From Candidatus Fermentithermobacillaceae bacterium (GTDB taxonomy: Bacteria > Bacillota > Sulfobacillia > Fermentithermobacillales > Fermentithermobacillaceae), in assembly GCA_012842425.1 (NCBI GenBank), contig DUSU01000045.1:1-35807 (forward strand): a stretch of DNA of 35,807 bases, written 5' to 3'. Positions within the stretch are counted from its first letter, which is position 1. Each line of letters opens with the position of its first letter. Below the pieces are notes generated by a model that did no database searches, was not told the DNA's origin, and saw nothing but the letters and a program-made list of their open reading frames with translations. This document shows positions 6,629 through 14,458 of this stretch, one piece after another. The position numbers and the translations under genes were made by a program.

Positions 6629-8089
6629 TTAGGCCAAGAGGTCGGCGAACAGCTTCCTCCAGGACTTCCACGCCAGGACTGCCTGTTCGTTCGTGTAATC
6701 TGTGAGCATGGCAACCGCTTTGGCCGGGTCTTCCTCGAAGGCCGTCTGCACTTTGGCTTCGAACTCGGCCTGCGCGGCTTCCCACTTCTTCTCCAAGGCA
6801 TCCCTGCGGGCGGCGATCTCTCCGATCACCGTGGCGTATGAGGCATCCGCCAGGTCTTGAACGTCCTGGAATGCCCACCATGCGCGGCCCGGACGGTGGG
6901 AAAGGTCCGCCGGCGGCACGTCAAAGTGGTTGGCTGCGCCGACGTGGGGGGCGTACCATCCGTAACCCATCGGGATTCGCTCACTGCCCAGGTACCAAGG
7001 GACATAGGGGCTAGTGCACGGGTTCAGGGTTGCCCTCCATATGCATGTTAGGGCCGGGTTCTCGCGGAACTGGATGACGAAGCTTTCGAGGGTTGTCGCC
7101 GTGCAGATAGTCCGGTTCCCGGTGCGGTGCGGGTTCTTGGAATACCCTTCGGACAGGTCGTCGTCAGTGCCTTCGTAGTGGGTGCGCATCACCTTCTTAA
7201 CATCGGCGATACCCAGTTTCCGAGGAGGCTTTACCGAGAACGCCCGGATATCCTCCGGTTCCCTTTCGAGGATGATCCTCAGGGCGTTCTTGTGACGCAC
7301 CATGTTGCCCGCCTGGTTTTGCTCCGGGTCCTGGTATGCGAGAGCGAAGTCAAAATCGCTGTAATCGCCCTCTTCGGCTGGAGTGTACCATCCTCGCTTG
7401 ATGGCGTACGTGATGATGTCGGGCGATGCGATGAGGTTCTCCTTGTCACTTAGGTCAACGCCGTGGATGGTGTACCAGTTTGGCATGAAGAAAACTTCGT
7501 CGTCGGGGACCCGCTTGGCCACATAATGCTTTCCCTTGACGACCTGGAATACCCAACCCTCGTCCTTGTCGACAATCATGTATGAGCGTCCCGCTCCGGT
7601 ATATCCCCACTGGGACACCAGTTCGGCGGCTATCTGAACGCCTTCCCTTGCCGTCTTTGCCCGCTGGGCGACGATGTGTCCGACCCCATAGCCGATCCCG
7701 CCGTTTACGAGCTCCGGCATATCCTCTCTGGTACGGCCGCAGCTATCGCTGGCTATGGCCACTCCCCACTCGTTTATGAACGTATCGCTGAAGGATGCCT
7801 TCCAACTCGCCCTCGTTTCGGACCAGAGGTAAGCCCACGTCTCGGGGACCTGGGGGATCTTGGCGCACTCGGGCTCGAAAGTGAGGAGTTCGCCGGGTTT
7901 GTGGGTGGCTCTCGGGACTCTGTACTGGATCATGGCGTTGTTGCCGGAGTCATCTTCGTTGTGTCCGAAGAGGACTTCTCCGGTCGCCGAAGCCTTCTTG
8001 CCTACAATCATCGCGCTGCAGTCGTCAAGAACGGACTCGTCTACCCACGGCTTCCCGAAGGGGTAGGGGTTATTGTCGTACTCCATCAT
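6629..8089 (-). CDS. C69-family dipeptidase
   Basis: N-terminal-nucleophile peptidase of 486 residues, related to dipeptidase A/PepD of lactobacilli. The expected nucleophile is Cys24 in LDDCSAMIVG, preceded by a 23-residue propeptide that would be removed autocatalytically. Downstream family segments include GHNEDD, INEWGVAIASDSC, GYTGAGRSYMIVDKDEGWVFQ and TGNRTICTATTLESFV. The start is ATG at 8089 (AGGGAG five bases upstream). A longer frame with a TTG start 14 codons earlier lacks a ribosome site. No signal peptide is visible, so it likely works in the cytoplasm on imported peptides. It has a recognisable promoter with a palindrome in the spacer and a repeat array further upstream. Confidence 0.92.
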   Translation of the reverse strand: MMEYDNNPYPFGKPWVDESVLDDCSAMIVGKKASATGEVLFGHNEDDSGNNAMIQYRVPRATHKPGELLTFEPECAKIPQVPETWAYLWSETRASWKASFSDTFINEWGVAIASDSCGRTREDMPELVNGGIGYGVGHIVAQRAKTAREGVQIAAELVSQWGYTGAGRSYMIVDKDEGWVFQVVKGKHYVAKRVPDDEVFFMPNWYTIHGVDLSDKENLIASPDIITYAIKRGWYTPAEEGDYSDFDFALAYQDPEQNQAGNMVRHKNALRIILEREPEDIRAFSVKPPRKLGIADVKKVMRTHYEGTDDDLSEGYSKNPHRTGNRTICTATTLESFVIQFRENPALTCIWRATLNPCTSPYVPWYLGSERIPMGYGWYAPHVGAANHFDVPPADLSHRPGRAWWAFQDVQDLADASYATVIGEIAARRDALEKKWEAAQAEFEAKVQTAFEEDPAKAVAMLTDYTNEQAVLAWKSWRKLFADLLA

Positions 8090-8171
8090 CTGTGCTCCCT
8101 TCAGTGATTGGTTGAGGGACTTAGCCGACAAGGGTTTCGCTAACGAGCAGCCTGTTTCCTGCTGAGGTGTC

Positions 8172-8200
8172 CGTATATGCTATGGTTGATCAACTGTCAG
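8172..8200 (-). promoter_or_regulatory. Dipeptidase promoter with operator-like palindrome
   Basis: On the minus strand CTGACA (8200-8195) and TATACG (8177-8172) are separated by 17 bases. The perfect 10-bp palindrome GTTGATCAAC (8185-8194) fills part of the spacer, so a bound protein could block initiation. A second TTGATCAA copy lies at 8307-8314. Confidence 0.5.
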
Positions 8201-8314
8201 AACTTGCTAGATAGGCAGCCCGCAACCGGCAAGAATTGCTAGATGACTCGGGCGATACCGGCAGAAAATGCACGATACCCGGCCCGCAATGTACATGAAC
8301 TGATAGTTGATCAA
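8186..8314. repeat. 15-bp inverted repeat pair
   Basis: TTGATCAACTGTCAG (8186-8200) and CTGATAGTTGATCAA (8300-8314) are inverted copies with one mismatch, 99 bases apart. Each contains the palindrome TTGATCAA. They may be two binding sites for one regulator, or the ends of an old insertion; no coding frame lies between them. Confidence 0.7.
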
Positions 8315-8384
8315 TTGAGCACCGATGAGAATTGCCGAGATGGACGGAGTCAACCGGTAGAACATGAGCAGCAATAGCCGGTCC
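8193..8384. repeat. Six degenerate 32-bp tandem repeats
   Basis: This otherwise gene-free stretch contains units starting at 8193, 8225, 8257, 8289, 8321 and 8353, a strict 32-base period. The core is roughly ACCGGCAGAATTGC followed by AGAT. By eye the first and third units agree at about 23 of 32 positions; the fourth is the most divergent. The period is close to three helical turns and is not a multiple of three, so a coding origin is unlikely. It lies upstream of the dipeptidase promoter. It lacks the conserved repeats and unique spacers of a CRISPR array. Confidence 0.65.
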
Positions 8385-8402
8385 CAGAGGAAAGGGACCG
8401 GC
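8377..8402 (-). terminator. Hairpin after tldE
   Basis: GCCGGTCCC (8377-8385) and GGGACCGGC (8394-8402) form a 9-bp stem with an 8-base loop, 30 bases beyond the tldE stop. The following T-tract is weak. It is the likely end of the tldD-tldE transcript and overlaps the last 32-bp repeat unit. Confidence 0.65.
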
Positions 8403-8431
8403 TTAGTGCCTTGAGGTGTTTGATTATCGCT

Positions 8432-9736
8432 CTACTTGCCCGAAATCGTCGCGCCGTACATGGCTATCCACGGCATTACAGAGAAGCCCGAGCTCACCCT
8501 TTCTTTCGAAATAGCAGTTATGTTCATGAGCATCTCCGCGAAGTTGCCAGATATCATCGACTCGCTGATCGGGTACTGGATCTTCCCGTTCTCAATAAGA
8601 TAGCTGTTCTTGGCTATACCGGAGAAGTCGCCGTTGGCGCTGGGGTTCCCGCCGGAGAACCTGGCAAGGATGATCCCCCTGTCTACTCCCTTGACCATGT
8701 CTTCGAAAGACGTATCTCCCGGCTCGATCACCCACGCGCCGCCCTGGTTGACGGCTCTTTCTTTGCCGGTCTTCTTAGCCCCGTACAGACTCAGCATGTA
8801 GCCCTTGAGGACTCCTTTGTCTACGAGAGTCATGTTCTCTGCCTTGTAGCCATCGGCGGTGACGAAGTAACCGTCAGCGATCTCATCGGATACCGGCCGG
8901 CAGTGTATTGTGAGAGACGGGCTTGTGACCTCCTTGTTGAGGCTGTCTTTGTATATGCTGGTCCCCGCTATCATCGGGCCGTCGCTCACCGAGTACGCCA
9001 AGAAACCAAGGATATCTTCCAGGCATTCCGGTGTGACGATGACATGGCCGACGAACTTGCCTTTGATCGGGTAGGTCTTTACTTGCTCGCCGGACTCCCT
9101 GAGGAGCCTGTCCAGCCCGGCGCATTCAAGGAGAGGCTTGTCGAGCTCTCTCATCGAGAACGCCGTGTAGTTAAAGGACGACACGTTGTCCCCTTCTTGC
9201 GAAGAGAACATGGTGAAGAAGCGATAAACTCCGGCCGTGGTCTCGAAATCGACTCCGTTGGAGTTCAGGATGAAGCTCCTGGTCTTGGTGAAGTCCAAGA
9301 ACGCCTGGCGGATGACTGTTTTGGGGTGGCGGACCTTAACCTCCTTCAGGAGTTCCGCCACACGCATGTGCATCTTATCGAGGTCGGGGGAGTCGCTCCC
9401 TGCCTTGAAGACTTCCGCCGGCTGACGCTCGGCTATGTCGTAGGCGTCATCCGGCTGCGAAGCCTCGGCGATGTTCAAAGCATCCGCGGCAGCCCGCTCG
9501 ATTGACTCGGGATCCGACTGATTGGCCGCCGTCTGGCCTCTCTTTCCGCCCTTTATCGCGGTCAGCCTTACCTGAGTGTCAAAGGTGGTCCTAAGCAGGC
9601 TGAATTCTCCTGCGTCAACGTTCATTTCGTGTTTTTCCACGAGTGATACTACGCTCTGCGCCTTATCCGCGCCTAGCCGGAGGAGCGCTTCCAGGCCGCG
9701 CTTTGCGGTTACTCTGCCATTCTCCATGTTTCTCAT
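8432..9736 (-). CDS. tldE: TldE/PmbA-family metalloprotease subunit
   Basis: Partner of TldD in the heterodimeric TldD/E protease, known from microcin B17 maturation, CcdA degradation and processing of some modified peptides. About 434 residues in the PmbA fold; as in known TldE subunits there is no HExxxH motif, the catalytic zinc being in TldD. Recognisable parts are SNGVDFETTAGVYRF in the middle and GGNPSANGDFSGIAKNSYLI near the C-terminus. The ATG at 9736 overlaps the tldD stop as ATGA, indicating translational coupling; AGGAGG precedes it by only three bases, so a second ATG at 9727 is a possible start. No peptide precursor gene is visible nearby. Confidence 0.9.
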   Translation of the reverse strand: MRNMENGRVTAKRGLEALLRLGADKAQSVVSLVEKHEMNVDAGEFSLLRTTFDTQVRLTAIKGGKRGQTAANQSDPESIERAAADALNIAEASQPDDAYDIAERQPAEVFKAGSDSPDLDKMHMRVAELLKEVKVRHPKTVIRQAFLDFTKTRSFILNSNGVDFETTAGVYRFFTMFSSQEGDNVSSFNYTAFSMRELDKPLLECAGLDRLLRESGEQVKTYPIKGKFVGHVIVTPECLEDILGFLAYSVSDGPMIAGTSIYKDSLNKEVTSPSLTIHCRPVSDEIADGYFVTADGYKAENMTLVDKGVLKGYMLSLYGAKKTGKERAVNQGGAWVIEPGDTSFEDMVKGVDRGIILARFSGGNPSANGDFSGIAKNSYLIENGKIQYPISESMISGNFAEMLMNITAISKERVSSGFSVMPWIAMYGATISGK

Positions 9737-11112
9737 CTGCCTCCTATGCTGACCACGCACTTGATGGCCGGGCCGCCCATGCCGACCGGGATCGCTTGCT
9801 TCTTCCCGCACATCCCCGCGCATGTCCATTTCATGTCGTCAGATACCATGGTGACCGACTTGAGCAGTTCGAAAGCCACTCCCGAGATGGTCGTGTCCCT
9901 AATCGCCCTTCCGAGTTTTCCGTTCTTGATCTCGTATCCCAGCGTAACGCCGAACATGAACTCGCTAGTGGAGTCGGCTTGGCCGTTGCTGGGCCTAATG
10001 AGGTAATACCCGTCGTCGACCGACGCGATCATGTCCGCCAATTTGCTCGTCCCCGGCAGAATGGCGGTGTTCCTCATCCTGATGAGGGGTTCGTCTGAGA
10101 ACTGGAACGCCCGCGCGTTGCCCGTCGGAGCGACGCCGAAGTGAGCGGCGCTCTCTTTGCTGTGCATGTAGCCCTTGAGGATTCCCTTCTCTATGAGCAC
10201 TGCGTCTTCGGCCCTGGTCCCTTCGTCGTCCACGTAGACGGGTACGGGACAGGTTACTCCCAGGGCCGTGTTGGCGAAGTCAACCAGCGTCACAAGCGGG
10301 CTCGCGGCCTCTTTGTTGAGCAGGGGACCGGCTACAGACCCGCCCAAGACCAGGTCGGCTTCGGTGGTATGACCGATTGCTTCGTGGGCAAGGATCCCAG
10401 CGAGTTCCGCGTCCAGCACGCAAGTCTTTACTCCTGCGTCGGCGAAAACGCCCTCGCTCTTCTTCATGAGGTGCTCGAAATGAGTCTGCAGGCCTCCGTA
10501 GATATCGCCGGGCGACTCAAACGCATCCTCAAACTGCCCGAGCCCTCCGTAGACCGACGACAGGTCGACGGGCTTTCCGTCTTTCTCCACGGTCATCGTC
10601 ACGCGGATAGTGCTCCTCGGGATCAGCGAGTGGCTGTACGATCCGTCCGACGTGAGGAGTATCTTCTCCATATCCAGGCAGTTGAGGCTGATTGTCCGGC
10701 TGGAGAGGTTGGGGTATGCCTTCAGGATGTGGTTGTCGATCTCCCTTACGAACTCCACGAGTTCCTTCTGGCTGAGTCTCGGCTTGGTTGTCTTGAAAAG
10801 GTTCTCGGAGGTAACTGGTGTTGAGGGCAGGGCGCCCTTACCCTTCTTCTCCCTCGAGTCGAGGAAGGCGGCGTTTTCCGATGCCGCTTTGATTACCGAT
10901 GTGATGGCCTCCCTTGAAAGGTCGGGGCTGGAGGCGAACCCCCATGATCCGTCCTTGTATACTCTGGCCGAAATGCCGCCTATGTCCGTTCGCGAGTTCG
11001 ATGCTATGCTGCCTTTTACAGCGAGGATGCTCACAGTCCTGTTCTCCTGGGCCCTAAGCTCAGTGTAAGCCTTGAAGAGGCCGGAGAACTCTCTGAGGTC
11101 CACATTGCGCAA
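9733..11112 (-). CDS. tldD: TldD-family zinc metalloprotease subunit
   Basis: Catalytic half of the TldD/E protease, about 459 residues. The zinc motif HEAIGH (HExxxH) is at 243-248, and the third-ligand region with Cys appears near the C-terminus (C431 and C435, before GKKQAIPVGMGGP). A TTG at 11112 is preceded at seven bases by AAGGAGG and begins the family-like N-terminus, so I choose it over a longer frame starting at 11226. A GTG three codons later is an alternative. It is first in a two-gene operon with tldE and is divergent from the formiminotransferase gene. The substrate peptide is unknown. Confidence 0.92.
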   Translation of the reverse strand: MRNVDLREFSGLFKAYTELRAQENRTVSILAVKGSIASNSRTDIGGISARVYKDGSWGFASSPDLSREAITSVIKAASENAAFLDSREKKGKGALPSTPVTSENLFKTTKPRLSQKELVEFVREIDNHILKAYPNLSSRTISLNCLDMEKILLTSDGSYSHSLIPRSTIRVTMTVEKDGKPVDLSSVYGGLGQFEDAFESPGDIYGGLQTHFEHLMKKSEGVFADAGVKTCVLDAELAGILAHEAIGHTTEADLVLGGSVAGPLLNKEAASPLVTLVDFANTALGVTCPVPVYVDDEGTRAEDAVLIEKGILKGYMHSKESAAHFGVAPTGNARAFQFSDEPLIRMRNTAILPGTSKLADMIASVDDGYYLIRPSNGQADSTSEFMFGVTLGYEIKNGKLGRAIRDTTISGVAFELLKSVTMVSDDMKWTCAGMCGKKQAIPVGMGGPAIKCVVSIGGR

Positions 11113-11361
11113 CGAAATCCCTCCTTCTACCTGATTGCGTGCGGAGATGGTCAGAAGCAAGTTCTTCGCGGATGGAGATGTCACCTTCTTCCATTGGGAG
11201 ACCATCGCACGGACATAGTGTTGCACCTCTCAGGCGCAGGGCTCCCTCTATGTGCAGAGACGCGAAACGCGGTCCTGGGCATGCCGGGCCCGATATGCAG
11301 ACTCAATATGCAGGACTTGACCCTCTTCCGGGGAATAAGCTAAACGGAGGGAGAACGTTCC
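11113..11361. other. Divergent intergenic region tldD / formiminotransferase gene
   Basis: About 250 bases that should hold both divergent promoters. A TTGACC occurs on the plus strand at 11317-11322, but no good -10 box is at the right distance. No gene or strong hairpin seen. Confidence 0.4.
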
Positions 11362-12975
11362 ATGGCTAAAGACTGCCTGGTTGAATGCGTACCGAATTTC
11401 AGCGAGGGCCGGGATCAGAGGATAATCGATGAAATAGTCAGGTGCATCCCTGAAAACGGCTGCCGGCTCCTGGATGTCCAGTCCGACGCGAGCCATAACC
11501 GGTCGGTCGTTACCTTCATCGGACCGCCGGATAAGGTGATGGAAGCGGCCTTCGCGTGCACGAAAAGGGCAAGCGAGCTCATCAACATGGAGCTGCATAG
11601 CGGTGAACACCCCCGAATAGGCGCGACCGACGTGATACCCTTTGTCCCTATCCAGGGGGTATCCATGGACGAATGCATTGAGATGGCCAAAACCGTCGGG
11701 CAGCGTATTGCCTCCGAACTCGGGATACCCGTCTACCTGTACGGTAAAGCCGCTACAAGGCCTGACCGCGTAAGGCTCCCCGACGTGAGGCGCGGGGAAT
11801 ATGAGGGGCTCAAGGTGGCGATAAGTACTGACCCCGAGCGTGTGCCCGACTTCGGCCCGCCCAGGATGCACCCGACGGCGGGCGCCACAGCCGTGGGAGC
11901 CCGGCCGCCGCTCATAGCGTACAATGTCAACCTGGATACGGGCGACATCGTAAAGGCACGGACCATCGCAAGGGCCATCAGGGAGTCATCCGGCGGCCTG
12001 CCTGCCGTCCAGGCGAAAGGCATCCTCATAAAGGAGACAGGGGACGTCCAGGTCACCATGAACCTGACCGACCACAAGGTGACTTCCATAGATGCCGTCA
12101 TGCGTCACCTTGAGATGGAAGCGGAAAAGGTCGGCGCGGAGATCAAGAACTCCGAGATTGTCGGCCTTCTCCCTCTGGATGCGCTCTTGGATGTCGCGAT
12201 CGCGAGGCTCAATCTCACCGGGTTTTCCAGGCGGCAGGTCCTCGACCTGGTGGGCCAGCAGGCAGAAGGAACGGGCGAGGGCCCGCGCCGTGACGATGCA
12301 GAGAGGGATTCCGGCTCAACCACTACCCAGAAGGAGTGTTACTACTTGGCTCAGATGGACCTATCTAAGTTTATAGATGATCTGGCAGCCCCGACGGGAG
12401 CGCCCGGAGGTGGGGCCGCAGCCGCGGTGGCAGGCGTCCTGGGCTGCGCCCTCATAAGGATGGTGGCAGGTAATACCCTGAGCAAGGCGAGGTTTAAAGA
12501 GGGCCGGGACAGGCTGGAAGAGATCAGGAAGGCCTCTCAAGATATGATCGGCAAGTTCCAGGAACTCGCCATCAAGGACACCGAGGCCTACTTGGCAGTC
12601 GAGACTGCCATGAAGATGCCCAGGGAGACCGAGGAGCAAAAGGCGGCCCGCCGCGCTGCGATGCAGGAAGCTTTCAAGGGAGCCACTCTCGCGCCCCTCG
12701 CCACGGTCCGTGAGATCATCGAGGCGATGTCTCTGTTGCCCGACCTTACCCGGTATGGGAACCCCAACGCCATGACCGATATGGCGGTAGGCGCCCTTCT
12801 CCTTGACGCCGGAAGGCGCGGGGCCACCATGAACGTGCAGGTGAACTTAGGCTCCATAGACGACGAAGCCTTTGTGGCTAAGGCAAAAGAAGAGATATCT
12901 CTCGCGGCGTCCAAGGCACAGGAGTTGCTTAATAGCGTGATCGAGGGCACACAAGCCCAGGGTCTGGATTTCTAG
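11362..12975 (+). CDS. Bifunctional glutamate formiminotransferase / formiminotetrahydrofolate cyclodeaminase
   Basis: Transfers the formimino group of formiminoglutamate to tetrahydrofolate, then deaminates it to methenyl-THF: the last steps of histidine breakdown and a source of one-carbon units. 537 residues. The formiminotransferase part (1-300) contains VPNFSEGRD at the N-terminus, ASHNRSVVTF, and HPRIGATDVIPFVP with the presumed catalytic His83. A charged linker (about 301-325) leads to the cyclodeaminase domain (about 330-530) with FIDDLAAPTGAPGGGAAAA, including Asp340. The order is the same as in animal FTCD. Start ATG at 11362 with GGAGGGAG upstream. No other hut genes are in the window, but an arginase-family enzyme that could be a formiminoglutamase lies 5 kb away. 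It ends 16 bases from convergent trkH. Confidence 0.95.
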   Translation: MAKDCLVECVPNFSEGRDQRIIDEIVRCIPENGCRLLDVQSDASHNRSVVTFIGPPDKVMEAAFACTKRASELINMELHSGEHPRIGATDVIPFVPIQGVSMDECIEMAKTVGQRIASELGIPVYLYGKAATRPDRVRLPDVRRGEYEGLKVAISTDPERVPDFGPPRMHPTAGATAVGARPPLIAYNVNLDTGDIVKARTIARAIRESSGGLPAVQAKGILIKETGDVQVTMNLTDHKVTSIDAVMRHLEMEAEKVGAEIKNSEIVGLLPLDALLDVAIARLNLTGFSRRQVLDLVGQQAEGTGEGPRRDDAERDSGSTTTQKECYYLAQMDLSKFIDDLAAPTGAPGGGAAAAVAGVLGCALIRMVAGNTLSKARFKEGRDRLEEIRKASQDMIGKFQELAIKDTEAYLAVETAMKMPRETEEQKAARRAAMQEAFKGATLAPLATVREIIEAMSLLPDLTRYGNPNAMTDMAVGALLLDAGRRGATMNVQVNLGSIDDEAFVAKAKEEISLAASKAQELLNSVIEGTQAQGLDF

Positions 12976-12991
12976 CGAGGTTCTTGATTGC

Positions 12992-14431
12992 CTACCGCTT
13001 CCAGAACGTCGGAGTCAGGGTCACGAATACGGTAAACAGCTCGAGCCTGCCCAACAGCATGAGGAAGGTCAGCACGATTTTCCCTGAAGCGGGCACCGTG
13101 GCGAAACTCGCTGCCGGCCCCACAAGGCCTAGCCCGGGGCCTATATTGCCAAGAGTGGCTGCCACTGCCGACAATGCGCTCACGATGTCGAGACCGAGCC
13201 AGAGCATATAGAGGGTGCCCGCCATAGCGCAGGCCAGGTAGATGGCTATGAACACGAAGACGTTCCTTACCGTGCTTTCCGGTATCACCCGGTCTCCGAC
13301 CCGCACCGGCAAGACTGCACGGGAGTGGACCATACGCCCCAGCTCGCTGAAGACGGCTTTGGCGGCGACCATCAGCCTTGCGATCTTGATGGATCCTGCC
13401 GTTGAGCCTGAACAGGCGCCGACAAACATGAGGAGCAAGAGTACACCTCTCGACAGGTCAGGCCACAGATCGAAGTCTACTGTGGTGTAGCCCGTGGTGG
13501 TGATTATCGAGACAACCTGGAAGGGCCCGTGGCGGAGGCCTTCGATCAAGCCGTGCGTGCTGCTCAGATCTAGGATGATGATTAGACTTGCGGTCAGGAT
13601 CACAGCAGCATAGGTCTTGAACTCCGGATCCCTGAAGATTGCGGAGAGTTTCCTCGTGTGGACGGCCTTGTAGTAAAGACCGAAATTCACACCTGCTACA
13701 AACATAAAGAAGAGGATGATCAGCCGGATCCAAGGGCTCTGGAAAGCCCCTACGCTCAGCGCGCGGTTGGAGAAGCCCCCGGTCGCTACTGTGCTGAACG
13801 TATGTATCAATGCTTCGTAAAGGCTCATTCCTGCGAGGCGAAGACAGATTGTCTCAACCAGCGTGATAACCCCGTATATCCTCCATAGAAGGACCACGGA
13901 TTGCCTGAGCCTGGGCGTGAACCGGCTAACCTCCATCCCGGGGAGCTCGGCTCTGAACAACGGGTCGCTCCCTTGGTTGGCCATTGGTACGATGGCCAAG
14001 AAGGCTAGGATGATGCCCATCCCCCCGAGCCAGTTTAGGAAACTGCGCCAAAAGAGAAGGCCTGCTGCCGGCACCTCGATCTGGCTCATGACGGTGGCTC
14101 CCGTGGTAGTGAAGCCCGACATTGCCTCAAACAAGGCGTCGGCAGGGTTGGGCAACACCCGGGAGATGATGAAGGGAATGGCTCCCGCGACGGGGCACAA
14201 CACCCAGCTTCCCGATACTATGACGAAGGAATCTCTGCTTCCAAGGTTTGCCTGGCCTTTATTGCGGCGGAGAAGGAAGAGCCCCGGTACTCCCACTATA
14301 ACCATGGACCACACGAATGCCGCAGTATCCGGCGTGCGGTAATACCATGCCCAGAATAGGGGGAGCAGCATGGAGGCTGCCAGTAGTACCAGGAGAAATC
14401 CGAATACACGTCTAATGTTTTCCCAGTGCAA
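12992..14431 (-). CDS. trkH: Potassium uptake protein TrkH
   Basis: K+-translocating membrane subunit of the Trk/Ktr system, 479 residues with the expected four pore-loop repeats. The filter segments are visible: TTTGAT, ATGGFS, TTTGYTT and LGNIGPG, each carrying the central glycine. It lies 27 bases downstream of trkA on the same strand, so both subunits are probably made from one transcript. No c-di-AMP (ydaO) riboswitch is visible in the leader of the pair. Confidence 0.95.
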   Translation of the reverse strand: MHWENIRRVFGFLLVLLAASMLLPLFWAWYYRTPDTAAFVWSMVIVGVPGLFLLRRNKGQANLGSRDSFVIVSGSWVLCPVAGAIPFIISRVLPNPADALFEAMSGFTTTGATVMSQIEVPAAGLLFWRSFLNWLGGMGIILAFLAIVPMANQGSDPLFRAELPGMEVSRFTPRLRQSVVLLWRIYGVITLVETICLRLAGMSLYEALIHTFSTVATGGFSNRALSVGAFQSPWIRLIILFFMFVAGVNFGLYYKAVHTRKLSAIFRDPEFKTYAAVILTASLIIILDLSSTHGLIEGLRHGPFQVVSIITTTGYTTVDFDLWPDLSRGVLLLLMFVGACSGSTAGSIKIARLMVAAKAVFSELGRMVHSRAVLPVRVGDRVIPESTVRNVFVFIAIYLACAMAGTLYMLWLGLDIVSALSAVAATLGNIGPGLGLVGPAASFATVPASGKIVLTFLMLLGRLELFTVFVTLTPTFWKR

Positions 14432-14458
14432 AGCCTTTTCTCCTCACAATTAAGGGAT

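Noticed and set aside
8186-8314. Insertion sequence bounded by the 15-bp inverted repeats
   Set aside because: Only 99 bases lie between the arms, no transposase or target duplication is visible, and one arm fits better as a promoter operator.
8193-8384. Possible CRISPR array
   Set aside because: The 32-bp units diverge along their whole length with no alternation of constant repeats and unique spacers, and no cas genes are present.
8411-9505. Long plus-strand open frame opposite tldE
   Set aside because: It is the antisense shadow of a well-recognised TldE gene and has no family features.
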